Shown here: one piece after another, positions 36,669-45,313 of the stretch
How positions within the stretch are numbered: position 1 is the stretch's first letter
Layout: each line of letters opens with the position of its first letter
Source of the DNA: Gemmatimonadota bacterium
GTDB lineage: Bacteria > Gemmatimonadota > Gemmatimonadetes > Longimicrobiales > Gaopeijiaceae
Reading direction: 5' to 3'
Length of the DNA: 64,000 bases
Assembly: GCA_022823145.1 (NCBI GenBank)
Contig: JAJDXS010000070.1
Span: 20,869 to 84,868 of the forward strand
Position numbers and translations under genes: made by a program
Notes under the pieces: model-generated
Database searches by the model: none
The model's input: only the letters and a program-made list of their open reading frames with translations
What the model was told of the DNA's origin: nothing

Positions 36669-38251
36669 CGCGCGGCTCCGGGTTGGCGGGGTTCGGGCCC
36701 TACCGCATGGCCGAGCGCCGCCGGCTCCGCGCCTTCGAGCCTCATTTCTATCGTCGGCCAGATGATCCCCGGGTCGGCGCGCATGAAGACCACCAGTCGT
36801 CGCTCGTCGTCCGAGAAGTGGATCTCGGCCTCGGCGCCGCTCGCGAAGAGGTTGTTGTCGGGGAGGATCGGCTGCACCACGATGGTATTGAACGCCCCCG
36901 CGGGAACCTCCATGCGGTCCTTGCGGAGCACCTTCAGGGTGATCGGGTTCCCGTCGTCCTTGTAGAACCGGCTGAAGGTGTAGGTCTCGCCGACCTCGAG
37001 CGGCAGCGTGCGCGCGAAGTAGACGAACGAGATGTCGTCGAGAGGAAGGGCGGTGGGCAGAGCGAAGGTCGTATCGTAGTCGATGCGATGGACCAGGCGC
37101 TGCTCGGGGTAGAAGTCGAACTCGCGGTAGCGCTTCCTTCCAGCGGTATGCTGATCCTTGACGAAGCGCCGCGAGATCAGCGATTCCGTGTCCAGCCAGC
37201 TGTAGAACTTCTCATCCATGCCGATGCCGAGGGCACTCGCCTCGATGCGCCACTGGACCGGATAGGTGGGAAAGCCCTTGAGCGTATCGACCTCGCCCAC
37301 CGTCATTCGCGCCTCGCCGCCGCCGAGAATGCCGGCGCGCAGGCTGAAGCGCATCTCTTCGCCCGGCGCGAAGGGGACGTTGCCGACCTTGTGGCTCCCG
37401 GCTGTGAGCGAGTCCAGCACCAGCATTCCCTGCTGGGCCGAGCCGGAAACCGGGCCCGCCAACGCCAGCGCCGCAGCCAGGATCGCCGCAGGTCGCGGGA
37501 AAACCCGGCGCAGGCGCAATACCTGCCGGATCGTGGCCAGGACCCTTACGCGCGTGGGCCTCCGCCGCATGTCGTACCGCTTCTCCAGCGGCACGGTCGC
37601 GACACGGCGGGCATGGGGGGTCAGGACGTTCATCAGTTCGGCGTTGGCGGCCCATCCGTCCGTACCGATCAGCGGTCCGTCCCCGGCGTCGCGCAGCGCT
37701 TTCCGGACCACGATGGCGCGGTAGGCGCGGTAGCCCTGCAGCGGATCGCCCGGGGTGGCGGCCCCGACCCGGCGACCCAGGACCATGCGGGCGATCCGAC
37801 GCGCCAGTCGCACGGCGAGGGGGGGCGGGGCGGTCTCGGGGGCCATTTCGCCGTACACGATGTCGGCGCCGCCCTCGAACGACTTGACGAGGGACGGCAG
37901 GTGGTCCGGGTGTTCCGTGAAGTCTCCCTGCATGGTCACGATCGCGTCCCGTTTCGGGTAGCGCGTGTGTCCGGAAGCGGTCCGCAGCAGCTTCTCCACC
38001 GCCCGGCCGTACCCGATGGACTCCTTCTCGGAGATGACGGTCAACGGCAGCACCCGCTTGTACTTCTCCAGGAGGGCACGCGTTCCGTCGCGCGACCCGT
38101 CGTCGAGAACGATGACGTGAAAATCCCGTCCGAGATCCGTCATCACCTGGCGGATCTTCCAGAGAAGGACCCCTACCGTCCGGTCCTCGTCCCGGCTTGG
38201 AATGCAGATATAGACCAATTCTCGTCTCGGTTGGAGTTTGCCGGCCTTCAA
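36665..38251 (-). CDS. GT2-type glycosyltransferase fused to DUF3108
   Basis: 528 residues. Residues about 13-245 are a family-2 glycosyltransferase: IPSRDEDRTV, VLDDGSRDGT (DDGS at 50-53), MQGDF and DPLQGYRAYR. Residues about 254-271 are a hydrophobic segment ending SGSAQQ that looks like a signal peptide with a cleavage site. The rest is a DUF3108-type lipoprotein-export-like beta domain (FPTYPVQWRIEASALGIGM). Thus a cytosolic enzyme is joined through a membrane span to a periplasmic domain. The start is TTG at 38251 with no clear ribosome-binding site; a TTG at about 38218 is possible. It follows an LpxL-like gene by 18 bases. Confidence 0.85.
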   Translation of the reverse strand: MKAGKLQPRRELVYICIPSRDEDRTVGVLLWKIRQVMTDLGRDFHVIVLDDGSRDGTRALLEKYKRVLPLTVISEKESIGYGRAVEKLLRTASGHTRYPKRDAIVTMQGDFTEHPDHLPSLVKSFEGGADIVYGEMAPETAPPPLAVRLARRIARMVLGRRVGAATPGDPLQGYRAYRAIVVRKALRDAGDGPLIGTDGWAANAELMNVLTPHARRVATVPLEKRYDMRRRPTRVRVLATIRQVLRLRRVFPRPAAILAAALALAGPVSGSAQQGMLVLDSLTAGSHKVGNVPFAPGEEMRFSLRAGILGGGEARMTVGEVDTLKGFPTYPVQWRIEASALGIGMDEKFYSWLDTESLISRRFVKDQHTAGRKRYREFDFYPEQRLVHRIDYDTTFALPTALPLDDISFVYFARTLPLEVGETYTFSRFYKDDGNPITLKVLRKDRMEVPAGAFNTIVVQPILPDNNLFASGAEAEIHFSDDERRLVVFMRADPGIIWPTIEMRLEGAEPAALGHAVGPEPRQPGAAR

Positions 38252-38269
38252 TTTACACGGAACGGGACG

Positions 38270-39247
38270 CTACATCGAATGGGACGGCGCCGGATCCGGC
38301 CGGGTTGCCCCATCCTTCCCGGCCGCGTCCGGCGGAGTCGTCTTCCAGCGGCGGTGCAGCCACAGGTACTGGTCCGGGTGCGCGCGGACGCGCTCTTCGA
38401 TCCGGGACGTGAAGGCGCGGGTCAGCGCGCGGACCGATCCGTCGCGCCTGGCCCGGCGCCCACCCTTCGTGGCCGGCGCGAGCGGCTCGAGATGGACCGT
38501 GTAGCGCGGCCGCCAGCCCGGCTCCCGTATCGCGAAGAGCATGATCATCTCCGCCCCCGACCGCATCGCGAGGATCGCGGGGCCGCGCGCGGTCGACGCG
38601 GGGCGCCCGAAGAAGTCCGCGAAGACACCGGCCCGCCTCGCGTCCTGGTCGCCCATGATTCCCACCGCGCGCCCTTCCCGGAGCGACCTGAGGACATCGG
38701 CCCGCGCCTCTCCCCGCGGGATGATCCCGAACCCCAGGCGTTCGCGCGAGCGCGTGAGGTAGCGGTCGAAGAGCTCGTTGCGCTGCCGCGCCACCACGAT
38801 GTCCATGGGGCAGCCCCGCGCGATCACCGCCGCGCCCCCGACCTCCCAGTTGCCGAGATGGGCGCTCACCACCACGACCCCCCGCCCCTCCCGCGCCGCG
38901 GCTTCGAGCAACTCGATTCCCACGACCCTGGTGCGCTCGCGCAGTGCCCGCGCGCTCATCCCGGCCAGGCGGAACATCGCGACCGCCTCGGCCCCCAGGT
39001 GAGCATAGCACCGCCGCCCCACGGCTCGCCGCCACCGCTCGTCCCGCTCGGGGAAGGCCATGCGCAGATGTTCGCTCACCACGCCCCAGCGGGGACGCCC
39101 GACGCGCGCCACGACCCACCCCAGCATCGCCCCGGCCCTGTCGGCCAGAATCTCGGGCAACAGGGCGCAGACGGCCGCCACCGCCCGTAGGAAGGCGTAC
39201 TCGATCCGGTGACGGGCGGCTCGCCTGAGCCCCGGACGGGCACTCAC
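38270..39247 (-). CDS. LpxL/HtrB-family acyltransferase
   Basis: A 325-residue membrane-bound acyltransferase that adds an acyl chain to lipid A or a related lipid. The GTG at 39247 overlaps the ABC exporter stop (GTGA) and gives the usual N-terminal hydrophobic anchor (AFLRAVAAVCALLPEILA). The HX4E motif is in SAHLGNWEVG. Later F-A-D-F-F-G-R-P-A-S-T-A-R-G and P-D-Q-Y-L-W-L-H-R-R-W-K are typical of the family. Its coupling to an MsbA-like exporter supports a role in making an outer-membrane lipid. Confidence 0.88.
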   Translation of the reverse strand: MSARPGLRRAARHRIEYAFLRAVAAVCALLPEILADRAGAMLGWVVARVGRPRWGVVSEHLRMAFPERDERWRRAVGRRCYAHLGAEAVAMFRLAGMSARALRERTRVVGIELLEAAAREGRGVVVVSAHLGNWEVGGAAVIARGCPMDIVVARQRNELFDRYLTRSRERLGFGIIPRGEARADVLRSLREGRAVGIMGDQDARRAGVFADFFGRPASTARGPAILAMRSGAEMIMLFAIREPGWRPRYTVHLEPLAPATKGGRRARRDGSVRALTRAFTSRIEERVRAHPDQYLWLHRRWKTTPPDAAGKDGATRPDPAPSHSM

Positions 39248-41061
39248 CGGAACTGCAGTTCCCGAAGGCGCCGGTAGAGTCCGGCTTCTTCCATGAGCTG
39301 GTCGTGCGTCCCGCGCTGCACGATTCGCCCCCCGTCCACGACGACGATCAGGTCGGCACGCCGGATCGTCGACAGGCGGTGAGCGATGACGAACACGGTG
39401 CGCCCGATGAGGAGCCTTTTCATCGCCTCCTGAACCAGCCACTCGGACTCGCTGTCCAGCGCACTGGTGGCTTCGTCGAACACGAGGATCGGGGGGTCCC
39501 GGAAGACCGCACGCGCGATCGCGATCCTCTGCCGCTGCCCGCCCGACAGGGTGGTCCCGCGTTCGCCCACCACGGTGTGGTAGCCCTCCGGCAGCTTCAT
39601 CACGAAGTCGTGCGCCAGTGCCGCTCGTGCCGCGGCTTCGACGCGGTCCGGCGGAGCCTCGTCCGACCCGTAGGCGATGTTGGCGCCCACCGTGTCATGG
39701 AAGAGCACCGTGTCCTGCGCCACCACCCCCATCGCACCCCTCAGCGACGCCAGCCGGAAATCGCGGATGTCGGTCCCGTCGATCTCGATCGCTCCCGCTG
39801 TCGGCTCGTAGAACCGTCCCAGCAGATCGGCGATGCTGGTCTTCCCCACCCCGCTGGGCCCGACGATGGCGACCACACGGCCCGCCGGTGCGAAGAAGTC
39901 CAGGCCGCGAAGCACCGGCTCGCCCTCGCGGTATTCGAGGCACACGTCGCGGTAGCGGATCCCGTCGCGCACCCCCGTAAACGGCTTCGCGTCCACCCGG
40001 TCGCGTATCCCCGCCGGCGCGTCCAGGAACTCGAAGATGCGCTCCGCACCCACCAGGCCCGGCTGGATCAGCGTGGGCAGCTTGCTCAGGTACTTGACCG
40101 GCTGATACAGCTTCGTGCTGAGGAAGATGAAGCCGATGAACTCCTCGCCGGTGAGCGAGCCTTCCAGCACCACCATCCGCGCGCCGTACCAGAGGAGGAC
40201 CGCCGTCCCGAGTGCGACGAGCACCTCGGTGATGGGTCCGGCCAGGGCGCGGAGCCGAACCGTGCGCAGGAAGGTGCGGCGGTAGTCGTTCGTCAGACGC
40301 AGGAACCGCTTCCGTTCCAGGCCTTCCGCGGACGCCGACTTCACCATGCGAATGCCCGAGACCGTCTCCTGGATGTGCGCGTTGACTTCGCCGGCCGTCT
40401 CGAGCACCGCCCTGTCGCCGCGCTTCAGGCGCCGAATCAGCGGGCCCCATATCACCATCGTCAGCGGGACGACGACGAAGGCCGCCGCCGTCAGGTGAAC
40501 CGAAACCACCAGCATCCAGTACAGCGTCGCCGCGAAAACGAGCACCGACGACAGCGACTTGATGAGTTCGGCCGTCACCAGCGTGCGCAGCTGCTCCACG
40601 TCGTGGGTCAGGCGGGATACGATCTGCCCGGTGCGCAAACGGCCGAAGAAGGCGAGATCCAGCCCCAGCAGGTGGCCGTAGACGCGGTTGCGCAGGTCCC
40701 GGGTGACCCCCTGCTCGACGCGCGCCGCCAGGTAGGCCCGGGCGAACTCCACCACGTTCTTGAGCGCGACCAGTACCAGGATGAAGACGATGATCCCGCC
40801 CACGACCGCCTGCGGCTCCCCCTCGAGATCCAGGAAGCGGCCCACGGTGAACTCCAGGGCCTGGTCGATCCGGTCGGGCGCGGCCGCCACGGGGGCGTCG
40901 CCACCGACGGCGCTTCCACCGAAGACCGTCTCCAGAAACGGGATCAGCACCACGATCGAGAAGGCGTCCAGGGCGGCATAGAGGGCGCTCGCCAGCGCCG
41001 CCAGCGCGAAGGTGACCCGGTGAGGGCCCAGGTACGCGAGGATCCTCCGCCAGATGCTCAA
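39244..41061 (-). CDS. MsbA-like ABC exporter (fused TM-ATPase)
   Basis: A 605-residue half-transporter: six membrane segments in residues about 15-310, then a nucleotide-binding domain with Walker A GPSGVGKTS, signature TTLSGGQRQRIAIARA, Walker B ILVFDEATSALD and the switch H-R-L-S-T-I-R-R-A. MsbA-type proteins flip lipid A or other lipids across the inner membrane using ATP. The start is TTG with AAGGGGGTAGG just before it. The next gene is an LpxL-like acyltransferase coupled by a 4-base overlap, which supports a lipid substrate. A drug or peptide substrate cannot be excluded. Confidence 0.9.
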   Translation of the reverse strand: MSIWRRILAYLGPHRVTFALAALASALYAALDAFSIVVLIPFLETVFGGSAVGGDAPVAAAPDRIDQALEFTVGRFLDLEGEPQAVVGGIIVFILVLVALKNVVEFARAYLAARVEQGVTRDLRNRVYGHLLGLDLAFFGRLRTGQIVSRLTHDVEQLRTLVTAELIKSLSSVLVFAATLYWMLVVSVHLTAAAFVVVPLTMVIWGPLIRRLKRGDRAVLETAGEVNAHIQETVSGIRMVKSASAEGLERKRFLRLTNDYRRTFLRTVRLRALAGPITEVLVALGTAVLLWYGARMVVLEGSLTGEEFIGFIFLSTKLYQPVKYLSKLPTLIQPGLVGAERIFEFLDAPAGIRDRVDAKPFTGVRDGIRYRDVCLEYREGEPVLRGLDFFAPAGRVVAIVGPSGVGKTSIADLLGRFYEPTAGAIEIDGTDIRDFRLASLRGAMGVVAQDTVLFHDTVGANIAYGSDEAPPDRVEAAARAALAHDFVMKLPEGYHTVVGERGTTLSGGQRQRIAIARAVFRDPPILVFDEATSALDSESEWLVQEAMKRLLIGRTVFVIAHRLSTIRRADLIVVVDGGRIVQRGTHDQLMEEAGLYRRLRELQFR

Positions 41062-41121
41062 CCTACCCCCTTCGATCGCGCCTCGGTGGTGCAGGCCGCT
41101 GTCGATATGGTTCGCGGGAAG

Positions 41122-42690
41122 TCACCGGGGCCGGGGCCGGAGCACCGCGACCGGCACGATCATTTCCTCGGGCGAAATCCCGCCGTGCAGGAACGAGTTC
41201 CGGTAGCGCCGCTGGTATTCCCGCAGTTTCGTCGGGTAGACGAAGAAATAGTCGTCCAGGGCGATCAGATAGGTCATGGCCGCTCTCGCCCCCGGCAGCC
41301 GCAGATCCGCGGCGCGCGTGGTCACGAAGGCGGAACCCGGATCGCGTGCCCTGAGGTTGCCGCCGAACTTGTAGCGGAGGTTCGCACTGGCGCCGCGGCG
41401 GGCGTAGACGGTCGCGGGACGCCGGCAGTGGATGCTCCCGTGATCGGTGGTGAAGACCACCCGGTATCCCTCGGCAGCCGCCTCGCGGAGCACGGAAAAG
41501 GCGGTCGAGCGCTCGAACCAGGACCTGGTGAGCTGCCTCAGCGCCGCCTCGTCCTTGGCCACTTCCATCAGGATCGGCGATTCCGAGCGTCCGTGCGTCA
41601 TCAGGTCGACGAAGTTGAACACCATGGCGATCACCGCCCCCCTGCGCTGGGCCGCAGCCCGGACCCGGGCGCGCACCTGCTCCGACTTCATGTCGCTGAA
41701 CACCTTCTCGTAGTGGACCGGGACGTCCTTCCCCGTCAGTCGGCGCAGCTGCTCCCGCAGCATCTCCTCCTCGTGCGCGTTCAGCGAACCCTCATCGTCC
41801 GATGCGTCCCACCACTCCGGTCTCGCCCTTGCGATCTCGTCCGGGAACAGGCCCGAGAAGATCGCGTTGCGGGCGTACGGCGTTGCGGTGGGGAGGATCG
41901 AGTAGTGGTAGCCCTCGTGAACGTCGAACAGCTCGCCGAGCAGCGGCGCGATGGCACGCCACTGGTCGAGGCGCATGCAGTCCAGCACCACGAAGAAGAC
42001 CGGATCCTTCCCCAGAAGCGGCAGCAGCCGGCGCTCCACCACGTCGACCGACAGCTCGGGGCGCATCCCCTGGCCGCGGACCCACTGCGGATAGCTGACC
42101 GTGATCCAGCGGCCGAAGTCGTGGCGAAGATCCTCCTGCAGCGACTCGACGGTTCCGAGCAGGCCGCTCTCTCCCGCACTCTCCAGGCGAAGGTGCCAGT
42201 CCACCAGCTCCAGGTGCAGCCGCGCGAAGTCCCGTGCGCTGGCCGCCTGCTCGCGCATGCGCGCAAGCGCGGGCCACTGGGTGGCGAAGTCCTGCGCGGC
42301 CCGCTGCTGCCGGATGGACGAGCCCTCCAGGATCCGCGTCACCACCGACAGCACCTGGCGCGGGCTCGTCGGCTTGACCAGGTAGTCCTCCACCTGGCGG
42401 CCTATCGCCTCGGTCAGGGTCCGGTCCTCCTCCGACTTGGTGACCATCACCACTCGGGCGTGGGGATCGTCCCGCTGGATGAGTTGAAGAACTTCGAGAC
42501 CTCGGCGGCCCGGCATGTGTTCGTCGAGGAGGATCAGGTCGTAGGCATGACCGCGCAGCAGTGCCAGGGCATCGTCTCCGTTGGTGATCCCGTCGACCTG
42601 GTATCCGCGCTGGCGCAGGAACAGGAGGTGTGGACGAAGGAGATCGATCTCGTCGTCCACCCAGAGGATTCGCTTGGCCGCTCGTCGCAT
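41122..42690 (-). CDS. porX: PorX-like response regulator with PglZ domain
   Basis: 522 residues. The N-terminal receiver domain begins RILWVDDEIDLL and has Asp56 (LILLDEHMPG) as phosphoacceptor, the MVTKSEE loop and the K-P-T lysine. The C-terminal PglZ/alkaline-phosphatase-like domain has VVLDCMRLDQW, SILPTATPYARNAI and VVFTTDHGSIH metal-site motifs. PorX of Bacteroidota controls the type IX secretion system and has phosphodiesterase activity on cyclic oligonucleotides; this protein has the same layout. No porY or T9SS gene is in the window. It lies 60 bases before the lipid exporter gene, so it may be transcribed with it. Confidence 0.9.
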   Translation of the reverse strand: MRRAAKRILWVDDEIDLLRPHLLFLRQRGYQVDGITNGDDALALLRGHAYDLILLDEHMPGRRGLEVLQLIQRDDPHARVVMVTKSEEDRTLTEAIGRQVEDYLVKPTSPRQVLSVVTRILEGSSIRQQRAAQDFATQWPALARMREQAASARDFARLHLELVDWHLRLESAGESGLLGTVESLQEDLRHDFGRWITVSYPQWVRGQGMRPELSVDVVERRLLPLLGKDPVFFVVLDCMRLDQWRAIAPLLGELFDVHEGYHYSILPTATPYARNAIFSGLFPDEIARARPEWWDASDDEGSLNAHEEEMLREQLRRLTGKDVPVHYEKVFSDMKSEQVRARVRAAAQRRGAVIAMVFNFVDLMTHGRSESPILMEVAKDEAALRQLTRSWFERSTAFSVLREAAAEGYRVVFTTDHGSIHCRRPATVYARRGASANLRYKFGGNLRARDPGSAFVTTRAADLRLPGARAAMTYLIALDDYFFVYPTKLREYQRRYRNSFLHGGISPEEMIVPVAVLRPRPR

Positions 42691-42749
42691 GGCCGGAAGT
42701 TAGCAGGTTGCAGCGGGGTACGTTGTGGCCGGGTCCGGAGCGGTCAGCG

Positions 42750-43406
42750 CTACATGGTGATCTTGTAGACGAACCAGGCTACGACCGGCTCGCCGTCCTT
42801 CGTCCCCGGACGAAAGACCCACTGCGCCGCCTCGCGGATGAGCTGGCGGTTGAATCCGCGGTCACGGGTCGGAGGATCCAAGCGCGTCGAGTCGGCCACC
42901 ACCTGTCCGACCGCGTCGACCAGGACCCAGACGTCGATCTCCACACCCCGCAGGCCCCTGTTGGCGGGCGGGATGATCATGCCCCGGGGAGTCGGCGGCA
43001 GGAGCCGCTCGCGACCCTCGGTGGCGGTTCCACCGTCTCCCCGTCCCTCTCCGTTCAGGAGCCCCGGGTCGTCCAGGCCGGGCTGTTCGCCCAGGAGGGC
43101 GATCGCGTCGAACACGACCTCATCCTCGATGACGACGGGCTCGATCTCGAGTTCGACCGGCAGCGGAATCCGTGGTCGGACGATTGGGCGGGGCGGGGGC
43201 AATGAGATGTTGATCGCCTGCATGCTGCCCGCGGCAGCCCGGTCGTCGTCCGCCTCCGGCCCGGCCGCTGCGAAGGGCGCCTGCGGGATGTGCCGCGTGC
43301 CGTCGGGCATGAGCACCCAGGCATGCAGGACCAGTGACGCAAGGAACGCGTAGCGCCATTTTCTGCGATCCTGTCGGCGGCGACCGGCGATATCCAGATC
43401 GTTCAT
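42750..43406 (-). CDS. TonB-like energy transducer
   Basis: 218 residues with a short cytosolic stretch, one membrane segment (about 18-33, RYAFLASLVLHAWVLM), a Pro-rich periplasmic spacer (PPPRPIVRPRIPLP), and a C-terminal TonB-type fold: G-V-E-I-D-V-W-V-L-V-D-A-V-G and EAAQWVFRPGTKDGEPVVAWF. This is the usual layout of TonB, which transmits proton-motive force to outer-membrane transporters such as the SusC proteins here. No exbB or exbD is adjacent. It is the first minus-strand gene, divergent from the SDR gene. Confidence 0.85.
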   Translation of the reverse strand: MNDLDIAGRRRQDRRKWRYAFLASLVLHAWVLMPDGTRHIPQAPFAAAGPEADDDRAAAGSMQAINISLPPPRPIVRPRIPLPVELEIEPVVIEDEVVFDAIALLGEQPGLDDPGLLNGEGRGDGGTATEGRERLLPPTPRGMIIPPANRGLRGVEIDVWVLVDAVGQVVADSTRLDPPTRDRGFNRQLIREAAQWVFRPGTKDGEPVVAWFVYKITM

Positions 43407-43597
43407 CCCAAGCGGTGCCTTCGTCCGGTTCTCTTCGGTCCTGATAGCATGATACTACCCCGGGGTGTACGAAGCGGTTTCCTGCCGCAGCGACTGCCTT
43501 GCCGCACCACCCGGCCGGGAGCAACTTACCGGGCCCCGAGATCGGATGGTCGTACCCGCGCCGGCGTTGCGTGTCCGCGATCCAAGGAGAATGCCAC

Positions 43598-44389
43598 TTG
43601 GACCTTGGCCTTCACAATAGAGTTGCCCTTGTCACGGGCGCATCGAAGGGCCTCGGTCGCGCCGTGGCGGAGCGTCTGGCCCGGGAAGGCGCGAACGTCG
43701 TGATCAACTCCCGCTCGGCCGAGCCGCTCACGGCGACAGCCGACGAAATCGCCCGGCAGACCGGCCGGCGGGCCCTGGCCGCGCCCGGGGACGTCTCCGA
43801 CCCGGATGTCTGCAGGGCGCTGGTGGAGCGGGCGACGAGTGAATTCGCGCGGCTGGACATCCTTGTCGCCAACGCCGGCGGACCCCCGCCCGGAGGGGTC
43901 GACGACTTCGACGCGTCAGCCTACAGGCGAGCCCTGGAGGTGAACCTCATGTCCACCGTGCAGCTCACCCTGGCCGCGCTTCCAGCGATGCGCGAGAACC
44001 GGTGGGGGCGCATCATTGCCATCACCTCCGTGTCGGTGAAGCAGCCGGTCGAGGGGCTGCTGCTTTCCAACACCGCGAGGCCGGGGGTGGTGGGGTTCAT
44101 CAAGAGCATCTCCCGGGACCTCGCCGCCGACGGCATCCTCTGCAACGTAGTCGCGCCGGGTTTCATCCGCACCGCAAGAGTGGAACAGCTGCTCGCCTCG
44201 CAGGCGGCGGCGCGGGGAACCAACCCCGAGACCGTGCTGGAAGGCATCGCGGCGGACATTCCCGCCGGACGAATCGGAAGGCCGGAGGAATTCGCCAACG
44301 CCGTGGCCTTTCTGGCTTCCGACGCCGCCTCGTACATCACGGGACACACGCTGCAGGTCGACGGCGGTCTGGTACAGGGTTTGCTGTGA
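43598..44389 (+). CDS. Atypical SDR-family oxidoreductase
   Basis: 263 residues from a TTG start at 43598 with AAGGAGA at seven bases; an ATG at 43591 is out of frame. The Rossmann glycine motif TGASKGLG (13-20) and the NAG motif (92-94) are kept. However, the alignment of S-V-S-V-K-Q-P-V-E-G-L-L-L-S-N-T-A-R places Ser157 where the catalytic Tyr should be and Arg161 where the Lys should be. This fits a known subgroup of short-chain dehydrogenase-like proteins with an imperfect tetrad. Activity and substrate are unclear. It is coupled by GTGA to the heme O synthase gene. Confidence 0.85.
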   Translation: MDLGLHNRVALVTGASKGLGRAVAERLAREGANVVINSRSAEPLTATADEIARQTGRRALAAPGDVSDPDVCRALVERATSEFARLDILVANAGGPPPGGVDDFDASAYRRALEVNLMSTVQLTLAALPAMRENRWGRIIAITSVSVKQPVEGLLLSNTARPGVVGFIKSISRDLAADGILCNVVAPGFIRTARVEQLLASQAAARGTNPETVLEGIAADIPAGRIGRPEEFANAVAFLASDAASYITGHTLQVDGGLVQGLL

Positions 44390-45264
44390 CGCTTGAAGAC
44401 CGGATCCGGGGGCTGCGGAGCGGCACGGGGGCCTACCTCGAACTCACCAAGCCGGGCATCACCTTTTTCGTCGCCGTCACGTCGGCCGCGGGATACCTCC
44501 TGGCTTCGCTCCCCGCGGTCTCTCTCGCCGACCTCTTCCACCTCACCCTGGGCGTCGTGCTGAGCACGGCCGGGGCCCTCGCGCTCAATCAGTACCTGGA
44601 GCGGCGGCCGGACAGCCTCATGATCCGGACGCGGCCGCGTCCCGTCCCCTCGGGCCGGATTCCGCCGAACCGGGCCGCGCTTTTCGGCTGGCTTCTCGTG
44701 GCCGCCGGCGTCGGTCACCTGTGGTTCCGGCTGGGCTGGCTCCCGGCGCTGATCACCGCCGCCTCGGCCATCCTTTACGACGCCGTGTACACGCCGCTCA
44801 AACTGCGCTCCCCGATCGCCACCCCCGTCGGAGCGATACCCGGCGCCCTGCCCGTCCTCATCGGCTGGACGGCCCACAGCTCCGGCGTCGACGCGCGCGC
44901 GCTCACGCTCTTCGGCATCCTCTTCCTCTGGCAGCTCATCCACGTGCTCGCCCTGGGCTGGAACCTGCGCGACGACTACGAGCGCGCCGGCTTCCAGCTC
45001 ATCCCGCCCGGGTCCGCCGGGATCATCTCCGGCCTCATGGTCGGCTACGCGGTGGCGCTCCTCGCGCTCAGCACCGTCCCGGCGCTCCTGGGGATGGCCG
45101 ACCGCGTCTACCTCGTCGGCGCACTGCTCCTCGGCGCCGCGATGCTCGCCACCACCGTGGCCTTCCTCCGGGATCCGACCCGGCAGCGCTGCAACCGCGT
45201 GTTCCTGGGCTCGCTCCTCTACCACCCCCTCCTCCTCGGCCTCATGGTCGCTGGAGCGTTCTGA
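44386..45264 (+). CDS. cyoE: Heme O synthase (protoheme IX farnesyltransferase)
   Basis: A 292-residue UbiA-family membrane enzyme that adds a farnesyl group to heme B, giving heme O for terminal oxidases. The GTG at 44386 overlaps the SDR stop (GTGA). The first motif NQYLERRPDSLMIRTRPRPV is close to the family N-D-x3-D pattern (the second residue is Q, E replaces D). The second motif is ASAILYDAVYTPLK, and P-I-G-x-x-P-G-A is seen as A-T-P-V-G-A-I-P-G-A-L-P. Eight or nine membrane segments are expected. No cytochrome oxidase subunit lies nearby. Confidence 0.88.
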   Translation: MTLEDRIRGLRSGTGAYLELTKPGITFFVAVTSAAGYLLASLPAVSLADLFHLTLGVVLSTAGALALNQYLERRPDSLMIRTRPRPVPSGRIPPNRAALFGWLLVAAGVGHLWFRLGWLPALITAASAILYDAVYTPLKLRSPIATPVGAIPGALPVLIGWTAHSSGVDARALTLFGILFLWQLIHVLALGWNLRDDYERAGFQLIPPGSAGIISGLMVGYAVALLALSTVPALLGMADRVYLVGALLLGAAMLATTVAFLRDPTRQRCNRVFLGSLLYHPLLLGLMVAGAF

Positions 45265-45313
45265 TGCGCCGCCGCGCCCGCCGCCGCCACACCCCCAACC
45301 CGGGAAGATCGCC

